From SG8-38 sp041576815 (GTDB lineage Bacteria > Myxococcota_A > Polyangia > Polyangiales > Houyiibacteriaceae): a DNA stretch of 64,000 nucleotides. Shown piece after piece: positions 1-8,439 of the stretch. Each line of letters starts with the position of its first letter. The stretch's first letter is position 1. Below the pieces are notes generated by a model. That model was not told the origin of the DNA. It did not search any database and saw only the letters and a list, made by a program, of their open reading frames with translations. Location of the stretch: positions 62,001 through 126,000 of the forward strand of contig JBFGKE010000001.1 of the NCBI GenBank assembly GCA_041576815.1. Reading direction: 5' to 3'. Both the position numbers and the translations under genes were made by a program.

Positions 1-1
1 G

Positions 2-427
2 GGGGAGTTCAACGCCGTCACGACCAACAACGTCGGCACCGATTGCACCGAGTCGAGCGAGTGTTACTCGCCGTTCGGTCAAGGCGCGTGCGGCGATCCC
101 GATTTGGTCTGCGCCATTTTCGGGGGTGACCCCGGCACGTGCCAGACCGGCTTCGGGTGCACGGTCTTCGACTGCGCGGTGCCCGGCATGCCCGATGACG
201 TCTGTGGTGCCGACGCCGAATGCATCGTGAACGAGCAGGGTCTGTCCTGGTGTGCTGCCAAATGCGCGAGCGCTGAAAACTGCCTCCCGGGCGCAGCCTG
301 CATCGACCTCGATGGGGACGAGCTCACGCTGGACACGGTCTGCCTGCCGTTTTGCCTGACCGACACCGAATGCCGAGCCGGGGAGACTTGCAGCGCAAAC
401 GGGGAGTGTACGGCTCCGCCGCCATAG
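2..427 (+). CDS. Cys-rich secreted-type protein, 3' fragment
   Basis: The start lies outside the window; frame 2 is open from base 2 to the TAG at 425-427, giving about 141 residues. The fragment carries regularly spaced cysteines in short units such as TDCTESSEC, DAECIVNEQG and TDTECRAGETCSANGEC, a pattern common in exported myxobacterial proteins whose cysteines form disulfides outside the cytoplasm. No enzymatic motif is visible in this part. The role is unknown; an extracellular or cell-surface location is inferred from the cysteine pattern only, because the N-terminus with any signal peptide is missing. Confidence 0.7.
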   Translation, partial: GEFNAVTTNNVGTDCTESSECYSPFGQGACGDPDLVCAIFGGDPGTCQTGFGCTVFDCAVPGMPDDVCGADAECIVNEQGLSWCAAKCASAENCLPGAACIDLDGDELTLDTVCLPFCLTDTECRAGETCSANGECTAPPP

Positions 428-478
428 GGCTTGCGGGCCGGGCACGCGTCCCGTACACAAGCGCTGGAGGAAGAACGC

Positions 479-613
479 ATGTACCTGCCCATCGTCCACA
501 GCGATCGACCGCGAAAGCGCAACAAGAGCGCACGGCGCAATGCGAAGCGGAAGGCGAAGAACCGCCGCCGAATCAATCGCATGCACGGGCGAAAGCTCGG
601 CCGCCGCCTCTGA
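479..613 (+). CDS. 44-residue Arg/Lys-rich basic peptide
   Basis: A short ORF starting MYLPIVHSDRPRKRNK. The ATG at 479 is chosen over the in-frame upstream start at 431 because GGAGG lies 8 bases before it, at about 466-470. Nineteen of 44 residues are Lys or Arg, so the product should bind nucleic acid; size and charge resemble small ribosome-associated peptides such as bTHX or the COX24-like group, but I cannot match it to either. It sits between the Cys-rich gene and ppsR, 12 bases before the ppsR start, so it may be co-transcribed with ppsR. Function unknown. It could be spurious, but the ribosome binding site and strong composition argue for a real gene. Confidence 0.55.
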   Translation: MYLPIVHSDRPRKRNKSARRNAKRKAKNRRRINRMHGRKLGRRL

Positions 614-625
614 GCGCGGGCTGCC

Positions 626-1474
626 ATGGATGCGAAGGTCATCTACGTCGTCAGCGATTCGACGGGTGAAACCGCCGAACGCGTGACGCGTGCGACCCTC
701 CTCCAGTATCCAGACCACAAAGTCAGGCTGAGGCTCGAGCGGCGCCTGCGCGACCGTCGCGGCCTCACGAGCGTTCTCGAGAGGGCAGCGTTCGAGGGCG
801 CGATGGTGGTTTTCACACTGGTGCGGCCGGAGCTTCGCGACCACTTCAACGAGGAGGCCACGCGGCTCAACGTGCGGCACGTCGACGTGATCGGCTCGCT
901 GATCAGCCAGATCGGATTTCACCTCGAGGCCGATCCCATGAACATTCCGACTGCGGAGATGCCGCTTTCAGCCGAATACTTTCGGCGCGTCGAAGCGATC
1001 GAGTTCGCAGTGAAGAGCGACGACGGGAAGGAGCCGCGAAACCTCCACAAGGCCGATCTGGTTCTCGTCGGCGTGAGCCGCACCAGCAAGACCCCGCTGT
1101 CCACGTATCTGGCGGGGCGCGGGCTGAAGATCGCCAACGTGCCGCTCGTCCTCGGCGTCGAGCCGCCCGACGAGCTCTATGCGCTGCCGGGCTACCGCGT
1201 CATCGGGCTCACGATTGGCGTCGACCAGCTCATGGACATCCGCAGGCAGCGCCTCCAGCAGCTCGGCATGCCGACGGACGCCAACTATGGCCTTCGCGAT
1301 CACGTCAAGGCCGAGCTCGAATACGCCCATGATATCTTTCGCGCGCATCCCGACTGGATGATCGTCGACGTGACGAATTGCGCGATCGAAGAAACCGCCA
1401 CGATCATTCTCGAGGCCCTCAAAGATCGAGAGGAGCTTCGAGGGCTGACCACGCCGCCGCCCAGGGTGTTCTGA
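626..1474 (+). CDS. ppsR: Pyruvate-dikinase / PEP synthase regulatory protein (DUF299)
   Basis: A 282-residue protein of the usual family length. Members are bifunctional: an ADP-dependent kinase inactivates pyruvate phosphate dikinase or PEP synthetase by phosphorylating a threonine next to the catalytic histidine, and a phosphate-dependent pyrophosphorylase restores it. The N-terminal VSDSTGETAERV stretch (residues 9-20) and the P-loop GVSRTSKTP (149-157) are the family's hallmarks. Which dikinase it controls cannot be told from sequence, and no dikinase gene is in the window. It is probably translated with the small basic peptide upstream and converges on the cyclic-nucleotide-binding gene, with the two stop codons directly adjacent. 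Confidence 0.93.
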   Translation: MDAKVIYVVSDSTGETAERVTRATLLQYPDHKVRLRLERRLRDRRGLTSVLERAAFEGAMVVFTLVRPELRDHFNEEATRLNVRHVDVIGSLISQIGFHLEADPMNIPTAEMPLSAEYFRRVEAIEFAVKSDDGKEPRNLHKADLVLVGVSRTSKTPLSTYLAGRGLKIANVPLVLGVEPPDELYALPGYRVIGLTIGVDQLMDIRRQRLQQLGMPTDANYGLRDHVKAELEYAHDIFRAHPDWMIVDVTNCAIEETATIILEALKDREELRGLTTPPPRVF

Positions 1475-1984
1475 TCAGGGCTTTGGCGGCGGCCCGTACT
1501 GGTGCGAGAGCGCCGCGTAGAACTGCGCCAAGATCCCGTCGGCGACTCGGAGACGCCGGCTGAGCTCGCGGGCGATGTTCATGATGAACAGCGCGTAGTC
1601 CTTGACGTCACGACGATAGAGCAGCTCCTCGACGTGCTCGGCAGTCATCGCGATCACCAGGGTGGGGGCGACGGCACGCACGCTTGCCGAGCGCGGCTGG
1701 ACGTCGATGATCGACATCTCGCCGAACCAGTCGCTCGGGCCGAGCACGGCCACCCGCACGTCGCCGCCCGACTCGCCTTTCTTGATCACCTCGAGCTCGC
1801 CCGCAATGACGACGAACATCTGGGTCGACTGGTCGCCCTCTTCGACGACGATCTCGCCGGCCTCTACGCGGCTCGCCGGGAGCGAGGAGGCCAGGGTTTC
1901 CAAGGTCTCGCGGCTCAATCCTCCGAAGAGCCCGATGTCGGCAAGGTGGTCGGCGTTGAGCTTTGGCGTCGGTGGTCGGCTCAT
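1475..1984 (-). CDS. Stand-alone cyclic nucleotide-binding domain protein
   Basis: A 169-residue protein consisting of one CRP/FNR-type cyclic nucleotide-binding beta-roll (about residues 15-135) and a short helical tail. The phosphate-binding cassette is readable as FGEMSIID followed by PRSASVRA, including the Glu and Arg that contact cNMP in family members. There is no helix-turn-helix, so it is not a CRP-type DNA-binding protein; it may act as a soluble sensor or adaptor. It is transcribed leftward and divergent from the kinase gene starting at 2055, about 70 bases away, so the two may share a regulatory region. The ligand and partner are unknown. Confidence 0.85.
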   Translation of the reverse strand: MSRPPTPKLNADHLADIGLFGGLSRETLETLASSLPASRVEAGEIVVEEGDQSTQMFVVIAGELEVIKKGESGGDVRVAVLGPSDWFGEMSIIDVQPRSASVRAVAPTLVIAMTAEHVEELLYRRDVKDYALFIMNIARELSRRLRVADGILAQFYAALSHQYGPPPKP

Positions 1985-2054
1985 GACCTCAGCATACGCG
2001 AACGATTCGTTTACGTCATGGAATCGAATTGGATAGATTGCGTCGAGGCGCCCG

Positions 2055-3185
2055 ATGCAGACCGACGACCTACCGCAACCCTTCGGCTCCTACACGCTGG
2101 TACGGCGACTTGCCGCGGGGGGGATGGCCGAGGTCTATCTCGCGGTCGCGCGCGGGCCGGGGGGCTTCGAAAAGCGGGTCGCCGTGAAGCGGATTCACCC
2201 GTTGCTCGCCCCCGACGACGGATGTGCGGCAAAGCTCCTCGAAGAGGCCAAGCTCTCCGCCCACCTCAACCACAGAAACATCGTGCAAACCCTCGACCTC
2301 GCCCAGGTCGGGAGCGCGTACGCACTCGTCATGGAGCACGTCGAGGGCTACGACGCGGCACACGTGATCGAGGCCCTTCGACGAAGCGGCGGTCGCTTTC
2401 CGGTCGACCTGGCGGTCTATGTGACGGCCGAGGTGTTTCGGGGGCTCGACTACGCGCACCGGCAGCGCGATTCGAGGGGCGCCCCCCTGGGGATTGTTCA
2501 CCGAGATGTTTCTCCGCAGAACGTCCTCTTGAGCTTTGCCGGCGAAGTGAAGCTCGGCGACTTCGGCATCGCCAAGGCCGTGTCGAGGGCAAGCGAGCCC
2601 GAGCCGGGGGTCATCAAGGGCAAGTACTTCTACATGTCCCCCGAGCAGGCTTGGGCCGAGCCGCTCGACCACCGGAGCGACATCTTTTCGGCAGGTCTCG
2701 TGCTTTGGGAGCTGCTGGTCGGCCGGCGTTTGCACGGGCCGGGTCCGCTGCCCGAGCTTCTGGATGCCGTACGGATGGCGGAGGTGCCGCCGCCGTCGTC
2801 GCTTCGGGAGGAAGTCCCGCAGGCGCTCGATGCCATCGTCGCCAAGGCGACCGCGGTCGATCCAAATGCGCGATATCCCGATGCCGGGGCTGCGGCGGAC
2901 GCGCTCGAAGACCATCTCTCGTCGCGCTCCGGGCGACACCCCGCGCGCAGGCTTGCCGAGCTTCTCGCTGACCTGCCACCCCCCGAGTGGCTCCAAACGG
3001 CCGACGTCCCGCTCACGCGCGATCGTGTCGTGACCGAAGCGATGGCCGACCCCGACGAGGGCGAGCCCACGCTGGCAGGCTGGCGAGCGCCGCACGCCAC
3101 GACCCCCGGTCACCGTTGGATCTGGACCCTATGCGCCAGCTCAGCGCTCGCACTAACCACCGCCTGGCTCCTCCACGGCCCCTAG
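2055..3185 (+). CDS. Eukaryote-like Ser/Thr protein kinase with C-terminal anchor
   Basis: A 376-residue kinase. Visible elements are the glycine loop LAAGGMAEV near residue 20, the lysine in VAVKRIH, the catalytic loop HRDVSPQN (residue 149 on), DFGIAKA (169 on) and YMSPEQAW. The HRDVSPQN variant is typical of myxobacterial kinases. After the kinase domain comes a linker and one hydrophobic segment near residues 353-372, so the kinase faces the cytoplasm and is membrane-anchored with almost no external part. The substrate is unknown. The TAG stop at 3183-3185 lies inside the first unit of a 3 x 40 bp palindromic repeat, so the last codons may have been fixed by arrival of that repeat. Confidence 0.92.
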   Translation: MQTDDLPQPFGSYTLVRRLAAGGMAEVYLAVARGPGGFEKRVAVKRIHPLLAPDDGCAAKLLEEAKLSAHLNHRNIVQTLDLAQVGSAYALVMEHVEGYDAAHVIEALRRSGGRFPVDLAVYVTAEVFRGLDYAHRQRDSRGAPLGIVHRDVSPQNVLLSFAGEVKLGDFGIAKAVSRASEPEPGVIKGKYFYMSPEQAWAEPLDHRSDIFSAGLVLWELLVGRRLHGPGPLPELLDAVRMAEVPPPSSLREEVPQALDAIVAKATAVDPNARYPDAGAAADALEDHLSSRSGRHPARRLAELLADLPPPEWLQTADVPLTRDRVVTEAMADPDEGEPTLAGWRAPHATTPGHRWIWTLCASSALALTTAWLLHGP

Positions 3186-3295
3186 TTATATAGGGGACAG
3201 TCCCCTTTTTTCGTCCGGCCCCTAGTTATATAGGGGACAGTCCCCTTTTTTCGTCCGGCCCCTAGTTATATAGGGGACAGTCCCCTTTTTTCGTC
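3176..3295. repeat. Three perfect 40-bp tandem REP-like units
   Basis: The 120 bases are exactly three identical 40-bp units (starting 3176, 3216 and 3256). Each unit contains TTATATA, the palindrome GGGGACAGTCCCC (cores 3193-3205, 3233-3245, 3273-3285) and TTTTTT. A GC stem followed by a T-run also looks like a rho-independent terminator on the + strand, so the array may end transcription from the kinase gene. It fills the whole gap between the kinase and panC: the kinase stop lies in unit 1 and the panC stop overlaps the last bases of unit 3. Related palindromes recur near 11.1 and 11.66 kb. Confidence 0.95.
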
Positions 3296-4151
3296 AGGGG
3301 CGTGGGTCTTCGCCGAGCACGACGTTGTCGATCAGGCGGGTCGCGCCGAGGTGCGCGGCCGCGGCGATCAGCAGCCGCGTCGAGCCCGATTCGCTCTCGG
3401 CGAGGGTGTCCGGGTCGACCGCCGCCACGTAGTCGATGCGATCGAAGTGGGTCTCGATCGGCCGCGCCGCGATGTCCCGGAGCACGCGAGGGCTGCGTTC
3501 ACCGCCGGTCCACGCGTCGTACGCCGCCCGCAGACCCGACGCGAGGCCGACCGCACGCTCGCGCTCGGCCGCCGACATGTATTGGTTTCGTGACGAGAGC
3601 GCCACGCCGTCCGCTTCGCGCACGATCGGGCAACCGATCACCTCGATCGGCATGTCGAGGTCCTCCACCATTCGGGAGATGACCTTCCACTGCTGGTAGT
3701 CCTTGCGCCCGAAGAGGGCCGCGCAGGGGCCGGCGAGGTTGAGGAGCTTGGCGACGACGGTCGTGACCCCGTCGAAATGCGTAGGACGAAACGCCCCCTC
3801 GAGCGGCTTGGTGAGGGTCTCGACCGAAACCTGCGTTTGAAACCCCGCGCCGTACATCGCCTCGCGCTCGGGCGCGAAGACCAAATCGACGCCGCGCTCT
3901 TCGCAGCCGTCCACATCCCGCTCGAACGTTTGCGGATAGCGCTCGAGATCTTCGCCCGGCCCGAACTGCAGCGGGTTGACGAAAACCGTCACCGCCAGGA
4001 AGTCTGCGCGCTCCGCCGCATTCTCGATCAGCGAGAAGTGACCCTCGTGGAGAGCGCCCATCGTCGGCACGAGCCCGACGCGGGCACCGCGTGCACGAGC
4101 GTCGTCGCAGGCCCGCCGGAAGTCGGCCGGCGCGCGGACGACCTTGGTCAT
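3294..4151 (-). CDS. panC: Pantothenate synthetase (pantoate-beta-alanine ligase)
   Basis: A 285-residue enzyme condensing pantoate and beta-alanine with ATP, the last step of pantothenate (vitamin B5) synthesis, in the cytoplasm. Family motifs are LVPTMGALHEGH (ATP-binding HxGH type), FVNPLQFGPGED, FGRKDYQQ, and ALSSRNQYMS, the KMSKS-like loop. The ATG at 4151 is preferred to a longer upstream reading because it starts just before MTKVVR and makes an ATGA overlap with the panB stop, so the two genes are translationally coupled. The TGA stop at 3294-3296 overlaps the end of the 40-bp repeat array. Confidence 0.96.
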   Translation of the reverse strand: MTKVVRAPADFRRACDDARARGARVGLVPTMGALHEGHFSLIENAAERADFLAVTVFVNPLQFGPGEDLERYPQTFERDVDGCEERGVDLVFAPEREAMYGAGFQTQVSVETLTKPLEGAFRPTHFDGVTTVVAKLLNLAGPCAALFGRKDYQQWKVISRMVEDLDMPIEVIGCPIVREADGVALSSRNQYMSAAERERAVGLASGLRAAYDAWTGGERSPRVLRDIAARPIETHFDRIDYVAAVDPDTLAESESGSTRLLIAAAAHLGATRLIDNVVLGEDPRP

Positions 4152-5059
4152 CCTTTCGGACCGTAGCCCGACCCCGCGTCGTGAACGAGGCTCAGCCCTT
4201 TGTTCTGGGCGGGCTCTTCGGACTTCTTCACATTGCCGAAGGTGTGCTCGTCGCTCGGGAAAGAACCCGCAATCACCTCGTCGCGATACCGTCGCGCTGC
4301 CTCGACGCCTTGCTCGAAGAACTCGGCGTAGCGCTTGACGAACCGCGGCTTGAGGTCCGGCGTCAGCCCGAGCAGGTCGTAGCAAACCAACACCTGTCCG
4401 TCGCAGTGCGGCCCCGCGCCGATCCCGATCGTCGGGATGTCGACGGCGCAGGTGATGCGCTCTGCGAGGTCGGTCGGAATGCCCTCGAGCACCAGCGAGT
4501 ACGCCCCCGCGTCGGCGACTGCTTTCGCATCGGCGAGCACCCGCTCCGCCTGTGCTTCGGTCTTTCCCTGGACCCGGAACCCGCCCATCGCGTGAACGCT
4601 TTGCGGCGTGAGGCCGACGTGAGCCATCACGGGGATGCCGGCATGCACGATCCGTTCGATGGTGGGGGCCGCGTCGACCCCGCCTTCGAGCTTCACGGCG
4701 TGGGCGCCGCCCTCCGAGAGAAACCGCCCGGCGTTCGTGAGCGCTTGCTCGGGGCTCACCTGCCAGCTGAGAAACGGCATGTCGCCCACCAGGTGCGCGC
4801 GACGCGTGCCGCGGGCGACGGCGCGACAGTGATAAATCACCTCGTCCACGGTCACGGGGAGGGTGGACTCCTGCCCCTGAACGACCATGCCGAGCGAATC
4901 GCCCACCAAAAGGACGTCAATACCGGCCTCGTCGAAGAGGCGCGCAAACGTGGCGTCGTACGCCGTCACCATCGTGATTCGCCGCCCGTCGAGCTTCATC
5001 TTGCGAAGGCGCGGAACGGTTACCGGCCGTGCCTCCGGCCTGGGTCCTGATTCAGCCAT
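4148..5059 (-). CDS. panB: 3-methyl-2-oxobutanoate hydroxymethyltransferase
   Basis: A 303-residue TIM-barrel enzyme that transfers a hydroxymethyl group from methylene-tetrahydrofolate to alpha-ketoisovalerate to give ketopantoate. Recognisable stretches are MVTAYDATFARLFDEAG, LLVGDSLGMVVQG (metal-binding Asp), VKLEGG, HVGLTPQSVHAMGGF and GIGAGPHCDGQVLV. The ATG at 5059 (MAESGPRPE) is chosen because residues further upstream are Pro/Arg-rich and unlike the family; a start nearer the conserved core is also possible. It overlaps panC by four bases. About 120 non-coding bases separate it from the TPR gene upstream, so it may have its own promoter. The ketopantoate reductase gene panE is not in the window. 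Confidence 0.95.
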   Translation of the reverse strand: MAESGPRPEARPVTVPRLRKMKLDGRRITMVTAYDATFARLFDEAGIDVLLVGDSLGMVVQGQESTLPVTVDEVIYHCRAVARGTRRAHLVGDMPFLSWQVSPEQALTNAGRFLSEGGAHAVKLEGGVDAAPTIERIVHAGIPVMAHVGLTPQSVHAMGGFRVQGKTEAQAERVLADAKAVADAGAYSLVLEGIPTDLAERITCAVDIPTIGIGAGPHCDGQVLVCYDLLGLTPDLKPRFVKRYAEFFEQGVEAARRYRDEVIAGSFPSDEHTFGNVKKSEEPAQNKGLSLVHDAGSGYGPKG

Positions 5060-5182
5060 CGATTGGGGTCGCGTGGGTCGCGGCCAGGTGCGTCCTGGTC
5101 CACGCCGTAGCCCCGGGATCATAGCACCGTTTGGCGCCGCGTCATCGACCGGGAAAACGCGCTGAAATCGCAGGGTCCGCGG

Positions 5183-6427
5183 TCAACCTTCGAGGAGGGC
5201 CGCGATCTTCTCTCGCAGCTCCGCATCGTCGTCGCCCGTCAGCGCTTTCGCACGCGTCAGCATGCGATGCGCTTCGTCCTCCAGCCCGAGAGCACGAAGC
5301 AGCCGCCCGGCCTCGTAGTGGTAGAGCGCATGGCGATCGCGGTCGCTCCCCTGGCTGAGCGCTCGAACCATGTCGGCGGCACGATCGAGCCTTCCGTCCG
5401 CTTCGTACAGCCGCGCGAGCGCCATTGCGGTCGTCGGCGGATAGTCGCTGATTTGGTGGTTTCGAAAGAATTCGATGACTTGCTCGAGAAACTTCCGCGC
5501 CTCTTCGGGTTTCGAGGCGAGCTCGTGCGCCAGGCCGAGCTCCTCGAGCAGCCGCCAGTCCGTGCCAGCGGTCCGGCTGAGCTCGAGCGAGGTCCGAAGC
5601 ACCTCGACCGCTTCGTCGCCGTGCCCCTTGTCCCGTAGAAACGCTCCCATCGCGAGGTACGGCCGGTAGTCGTCGGGTAGGGCCTGGACCGCCGCGTCGA
5701 AGCAGCGCGTCGCCTCTTCGAAATCGCCCGCATCGTCGGCCAGACGCGCGAGCGTCAGATTGGCCACGAGCTTGGTTTCACCACCCTCGTCGTCGTCGAG
5801 CGCCTCGAGAAAACGCTGCAACGCCTCCTTGCCACCCTCGACATCGTCGGTCAGCAAGCGTGCGCGCCCGACCTCGAGCCAGAGGTAGCGGGGCGACGGG
5901 GCGCGCTCGAGCAGCGCCTCGAGCTTTGGCCGGGCATCCTCGAGCGCTTCCTTGTGCATGGCCACGAGCGCCTCGACGAGGGGCTCTCCGTACTGCTCGT
6001 ACTCTGCCGCCTGCGGGTCCTGCCACTGGCCCATCAGAAGGGCCACGCGCTCTTCATCGGTCATCGTCGGCTGCTCCGCCTTGGCCTGCGCCTCCTTGGC
6101 TTCGAGCCCATCGAGAAGCCCACGCGCCTCGCTTCGGATCGCCTCGTCCACGGCGACCTCGAGCGCACCCTCGAGCTCGTACGCCGCAAGCTCGATCGAG
6201 CCCTGATCGAGGTAGGCCTTGGCCTCGTCGATGCGCTGACGCGCGATGCCGTCGATGCACCGGGTCACTTTCTCGCTGAGCGCGGCCCGCGCCGCGTTGG
6301 GCGCGGCTTCGAGCGCCTTTTCATACGCGAGCTTGGCGGGCCCATACTCGCCGCGTTCGAAGAGCGCGTCGGCTTTTGCCTGGAGCGCCTCCGGGTCGGC
6401 GGAAAAGAGCTTCTTCAAAAAGCTCAT
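5183..6427 (-). CDS. TPR-repeat protein
   Basis: A 414-residue, Glu/Ala/Leu-rich cytoplasmic protein made mainly of tetratricopeptide-type helix pairs. Clear units include FERGEYGPAKLAYEKALEA near residue 25, LADDAGDFEEATRCFDAAVQ near 230 and further repeats up to the C-terminus (YEADGRLDRAADMV, YHYEAGRLLRALGLEDEA). There is no signal peptide and no catalytic motif, so it probably serves as a protein-protein scaffold. The start lies only 3 bases after the stop of the conserved unknown gene upstream, and both are leftward, which suggests a two-gene unit with linked function. The partner is not identifiable. Confidence 0.85.
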   Translation of the reverse strand: MSFLKKLFSADPEALQAKADALFERGEYGPAKLAYEKALEAAPNAARAALSEKVTRCIDGIARQRIDEAKAYLDQGSIELAAYELEGALEVAVDEAIRSEARGLLDGLEAKEAQAKAEQPTMTDEERVALLMGQWQDPQAAEYEQYGEPLVEALVAMHKEALEDARPKLEALLERAPSPRYLWLEVGRARLLTDDVEGGKEALQRFLEALDDDEGGETKLVANLTLARLADDAGDFEEATRCFDAAVQALPDDYRPYLAMGAFLRDKGHGDEAVEVLRTSLELSRTAGTDWRLLEELGLAHELASKPEEARKFLEQVIEFFRNHQISDYPPTTAMALARLYEADGRLDRAADMVRALSQGSDRDRHALYHYEAGRLLRALGLEDEAHRMLTRAKALTGDDDAELREKIAALLEG

Positions 6428-6430
6428 GTT

Positions 6431-7540
6431 TCACTCGAACTGCTTGGACCGGCGCTTGGCCGCCTGCTTGAGCGGTCCTGGAATGCCCCGGCTGCGCGAG
6501 AGCGCGCGAAGATCGTTGCGGCGCAGGTGTGAGAGAAAGGTCATCGACAGCGCAAGTGGCGTTTTCGGGTTGTTGCAGAGGAAGCGCTTGATTTCGTAGC
6601 TTCGAAGCCACTCGCGCTTCCGCCCGATGTACCGAAGCACATCTTCGGAGACCTCCCGGCTCTGCGCCGCGTTCTTTGCCTCGCTTTCGCTCATGGCGGG
6701 TGACGAGATGGCCGACATCGCCACGATGCGGTTCGGGTCGCGGACGAGGATCGAGCGCGCCGCGGCGTTTCCGAGGAGGGCCATTCGGATCTTCTCGCCG
6801 ATGTTCATGTTGCGGATCTTGGATTGAAGCGGAATGAACTCCTCTTTGGTCTCCTCCGTGCCGTCGTACTTGTCGCGCTCGACGGCGTCCTGATCGTCAT
6901 CCTCGGCCAGCGCCTTCGAAAACGCCTCGTCGCTCGGCAGAGGCTCTTCGCTCGGCTCGGGAAGGAGCTGGCCCTGAATCGCCTTCTTCAGCTCTTCGAA
7001 CATCGGGATGCCCGTGACCTCGACGTCGTGGCGCGCGGCCAGCTCGACGAGGCGGTCGGCCGTCGACATTCGCGTGTTTCGGTTCTTGTAGAGGGCTTCG
7101 ATGATCTCGGGGGCGCCTAGCAGGCGCTGTTGGTTGACTGCGATGATCTCCGTGATGCGCTCGGGGCAGTGCTTCGAAATCGCCACGATGGTGGCGTCAG
7201 CCACGGCATGGTTCGAGGCCAGCCGCGCGAGGACCTCGTCGTTTTTCGAGAGTCGAAGCGCAAGCTCGTGAAAGACCGCGGGATGCAGGGCTTCTTTGCA
7301 TGCGGGAAGAAGCACGTTCTCCGGGAGCTCGAGGAGCGTGTCGGCGGCCGACGAGGAAACGCCGTCGTCGCCGTCGGCGGTGAGCTGAACCAACAGCATC
7401 ACGAGGTCGCCGCCCTTGACCGGCACCATCCCCCGCGCCGCCATCATCTTGGCTGCCGTCGGGGCGTTTGGGTCGGCGAACCGCCGGAGCTGCTCCGGAA
7501 TGGCGTCGGTGGGGATCGGTAATTCCGGGGCGGTCAGCAT
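6431..7540 (-). CDS. Conserved-type helical protein of unknown function
   Basis: A 369-residue soluble protein with no signal peptide or membrane span. The N-terminal two thirds looks like HEAT-type or DUF2336-like helical repeats (AADTLLELPENVLLPACKEA, LALRLSKNDEVLARLASN, then NRNTRMSTADRLVELAARH). Next comes an acidic stretch rich in Glu and Asp, and then a basic C-terminus with EKIRMALLGNAAARSILVRD and a KRFLCNNPKTPLALSM motif. I do not recognise a named family with confidence; helical repeats suggest a binding role. It sits 18 bases after the enoyl-CoA hydratase-like gene and 3 bases before the TPR gene, in the same leftward unit. Confidence 0.75.
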   Translation of the reverse strand: MLTAPELPIPTDAIPEQLRRFADPNAPTAAKMMAARGMVPVKGGDLVMLLVQLTADGDDGVSSSAADTLLELPENVLLPACKEALHPAVFHELALRLSKNDEVLARLASNHAVADATIVAISKHCPERITEIIAVNQQRLLGAPEIIEALYKNRNTRMSTADRLVELAARHDVEVTGIPMFEELKKAIQGQLLPEPSEEPLPSDEAFSKALAEDDDQDAVERDKYDGTEETKEEFIPLQSKIRNMNIGEKIRMALLGNAAARSILVRDPNRIVAMSAISSPAMSESEAKNAAQSREVSEDVLRYIGRKREWLRSYEIKRFLCNNPKTPLALSMTFLSHLRRNDLRALSRSRGIPGPLKQAAKRRSKQFE

Positions 7541-7558
7541 GCGATTCGATCTTAGCGC

Positions 7559-8344
7559 CTAACGGCCGGTGAACTCGGGTTCTCGCTTCTCCAAAATCGC
7601 GGCGACGCCTTCTTTGGCATCTTCCGTGCCGAGGCTTGCCGCTTGCAAGGCAGCCTCTTCGCGCGCAGCTTCGCGGATCTCCCAGTGGAGCCCGCGCCGG
7701 ATCGACGCCTTCATCTGCCGAACGGCCATCGGCGCCGAGCCGGCAATCGCACGCGCAAGCCCCATCGCCGTGGAAAGAACCTCCCCGGGGGCTTCGGCGT
7801 GGGTTACGAGCCCGATTCGAAGCGCCTCGCTTCCGCGAATCAGCCTGCCTGTGAACAGCAGCTCCGACGCGAAGGCCGCGCCCACGAGGCGCGGGAGCAC
7901 GTAGCTGATGCCAAGTCCAGAATGGATCCCCAAGCGCGCGAAATTGACCCCGTATTTCGCATCGACGTTGGCAATGCGAATGTCGGCGAGCAGGGCGAGG
8001 CCGAAACCGCCGCCCACCGTGTGCCCGTTCATGGCGGCGACCACCGGCACCTCGACGTCGAGCACCTTGAGAAACGGCTCGTACATGGCGAACGACGCAT
8101 CCTGCGACGGCTTGCCGAGATCGGTTCGCTGCATCGAGGAGCGCAGATCCGCGCCGGCGCTGAAACACCGTCCAGTGCCCGTGATGACGAGACAGCGCAT
8201 GTCGGGGTCGGCGCTGGCCTCGTCAATCGCTTCCGAAAAGGCGTCGAGAAGCTCGGGGGTCATCGCGTTTCGCTGGTCGGGGCGGTTGAGCGTGACCAGC
8301 CCGATCCGGTCCGCCTGTTCGTACAGCACCGCTCGCTCGCCCAT
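7559..8344 (-). CDS. Enoyl-CoA hydratase/isomerase (crotonase) family protein
   Basis: A 261-residue crotonase-fold protein of normal length. The CoA-binding and oxyanion-hole segments are present: RNAMTPELLDAF, GRCFSAGADLRS and AMNGHTVGGGFGLALLADIRIA. Of the two catalytic glutamates of true hydratases, the second is kept (ASELLFTGRLI), while the position usually read as QPE before the first glycine turn is NFARLGIHSGLG, without an obvious Glu. The product could therefore be an isomerase or another crotonase-family acyl-CoA enzyme. It leads the leftward block with the unknown and TPR genes, which gives no hint about its substrate. Confidence 0.88.
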   Translation of the reverse strand: MGERAVLYEQADRIGLVTLNRPDQRNAMTPELLDAFSEAIDEASADPDMRCLVITGTGRCFSAGADLRSSMQRTDLGKPSQDASFAMYEPFLKVLDVEVPVVAAMNGHTVGGGFGLALLADIRIANVDAKYGVNFARLGIHSGLGISYVLPRLVGAAFASELLFTGRLIRGSEALRIGLVTHAEAPGEVLSTAMGLARAIAGSAPMAVRQMKASIRRGLHWEIREAAREEAALQAASLGTEDAKEGVAAILEKREPEFTGR

Positions 8345-8439
8345 GAGCGCTCACTCTAGCCGTCCCCCGCGGCCCGGCAACACGCGGATTCTTGGCCGAT
8401 TTCTTGCCCGATCGGAGCTGAACGGGTTAGCGGGGGTCT

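Noticed and set aside
1502..2971. A 489-codon + strand frame covering the cNMP gene and part of the kinase
   Set aside because: It is out of frame with both recognisable proteins and rich in Arg, a shadow of high GC.
3176..3295. The tandem repeat as a CRISPR array
   Set aside because: Units follow each other directly with identical sequence throughout; there are no variable spacers and no cas genes.
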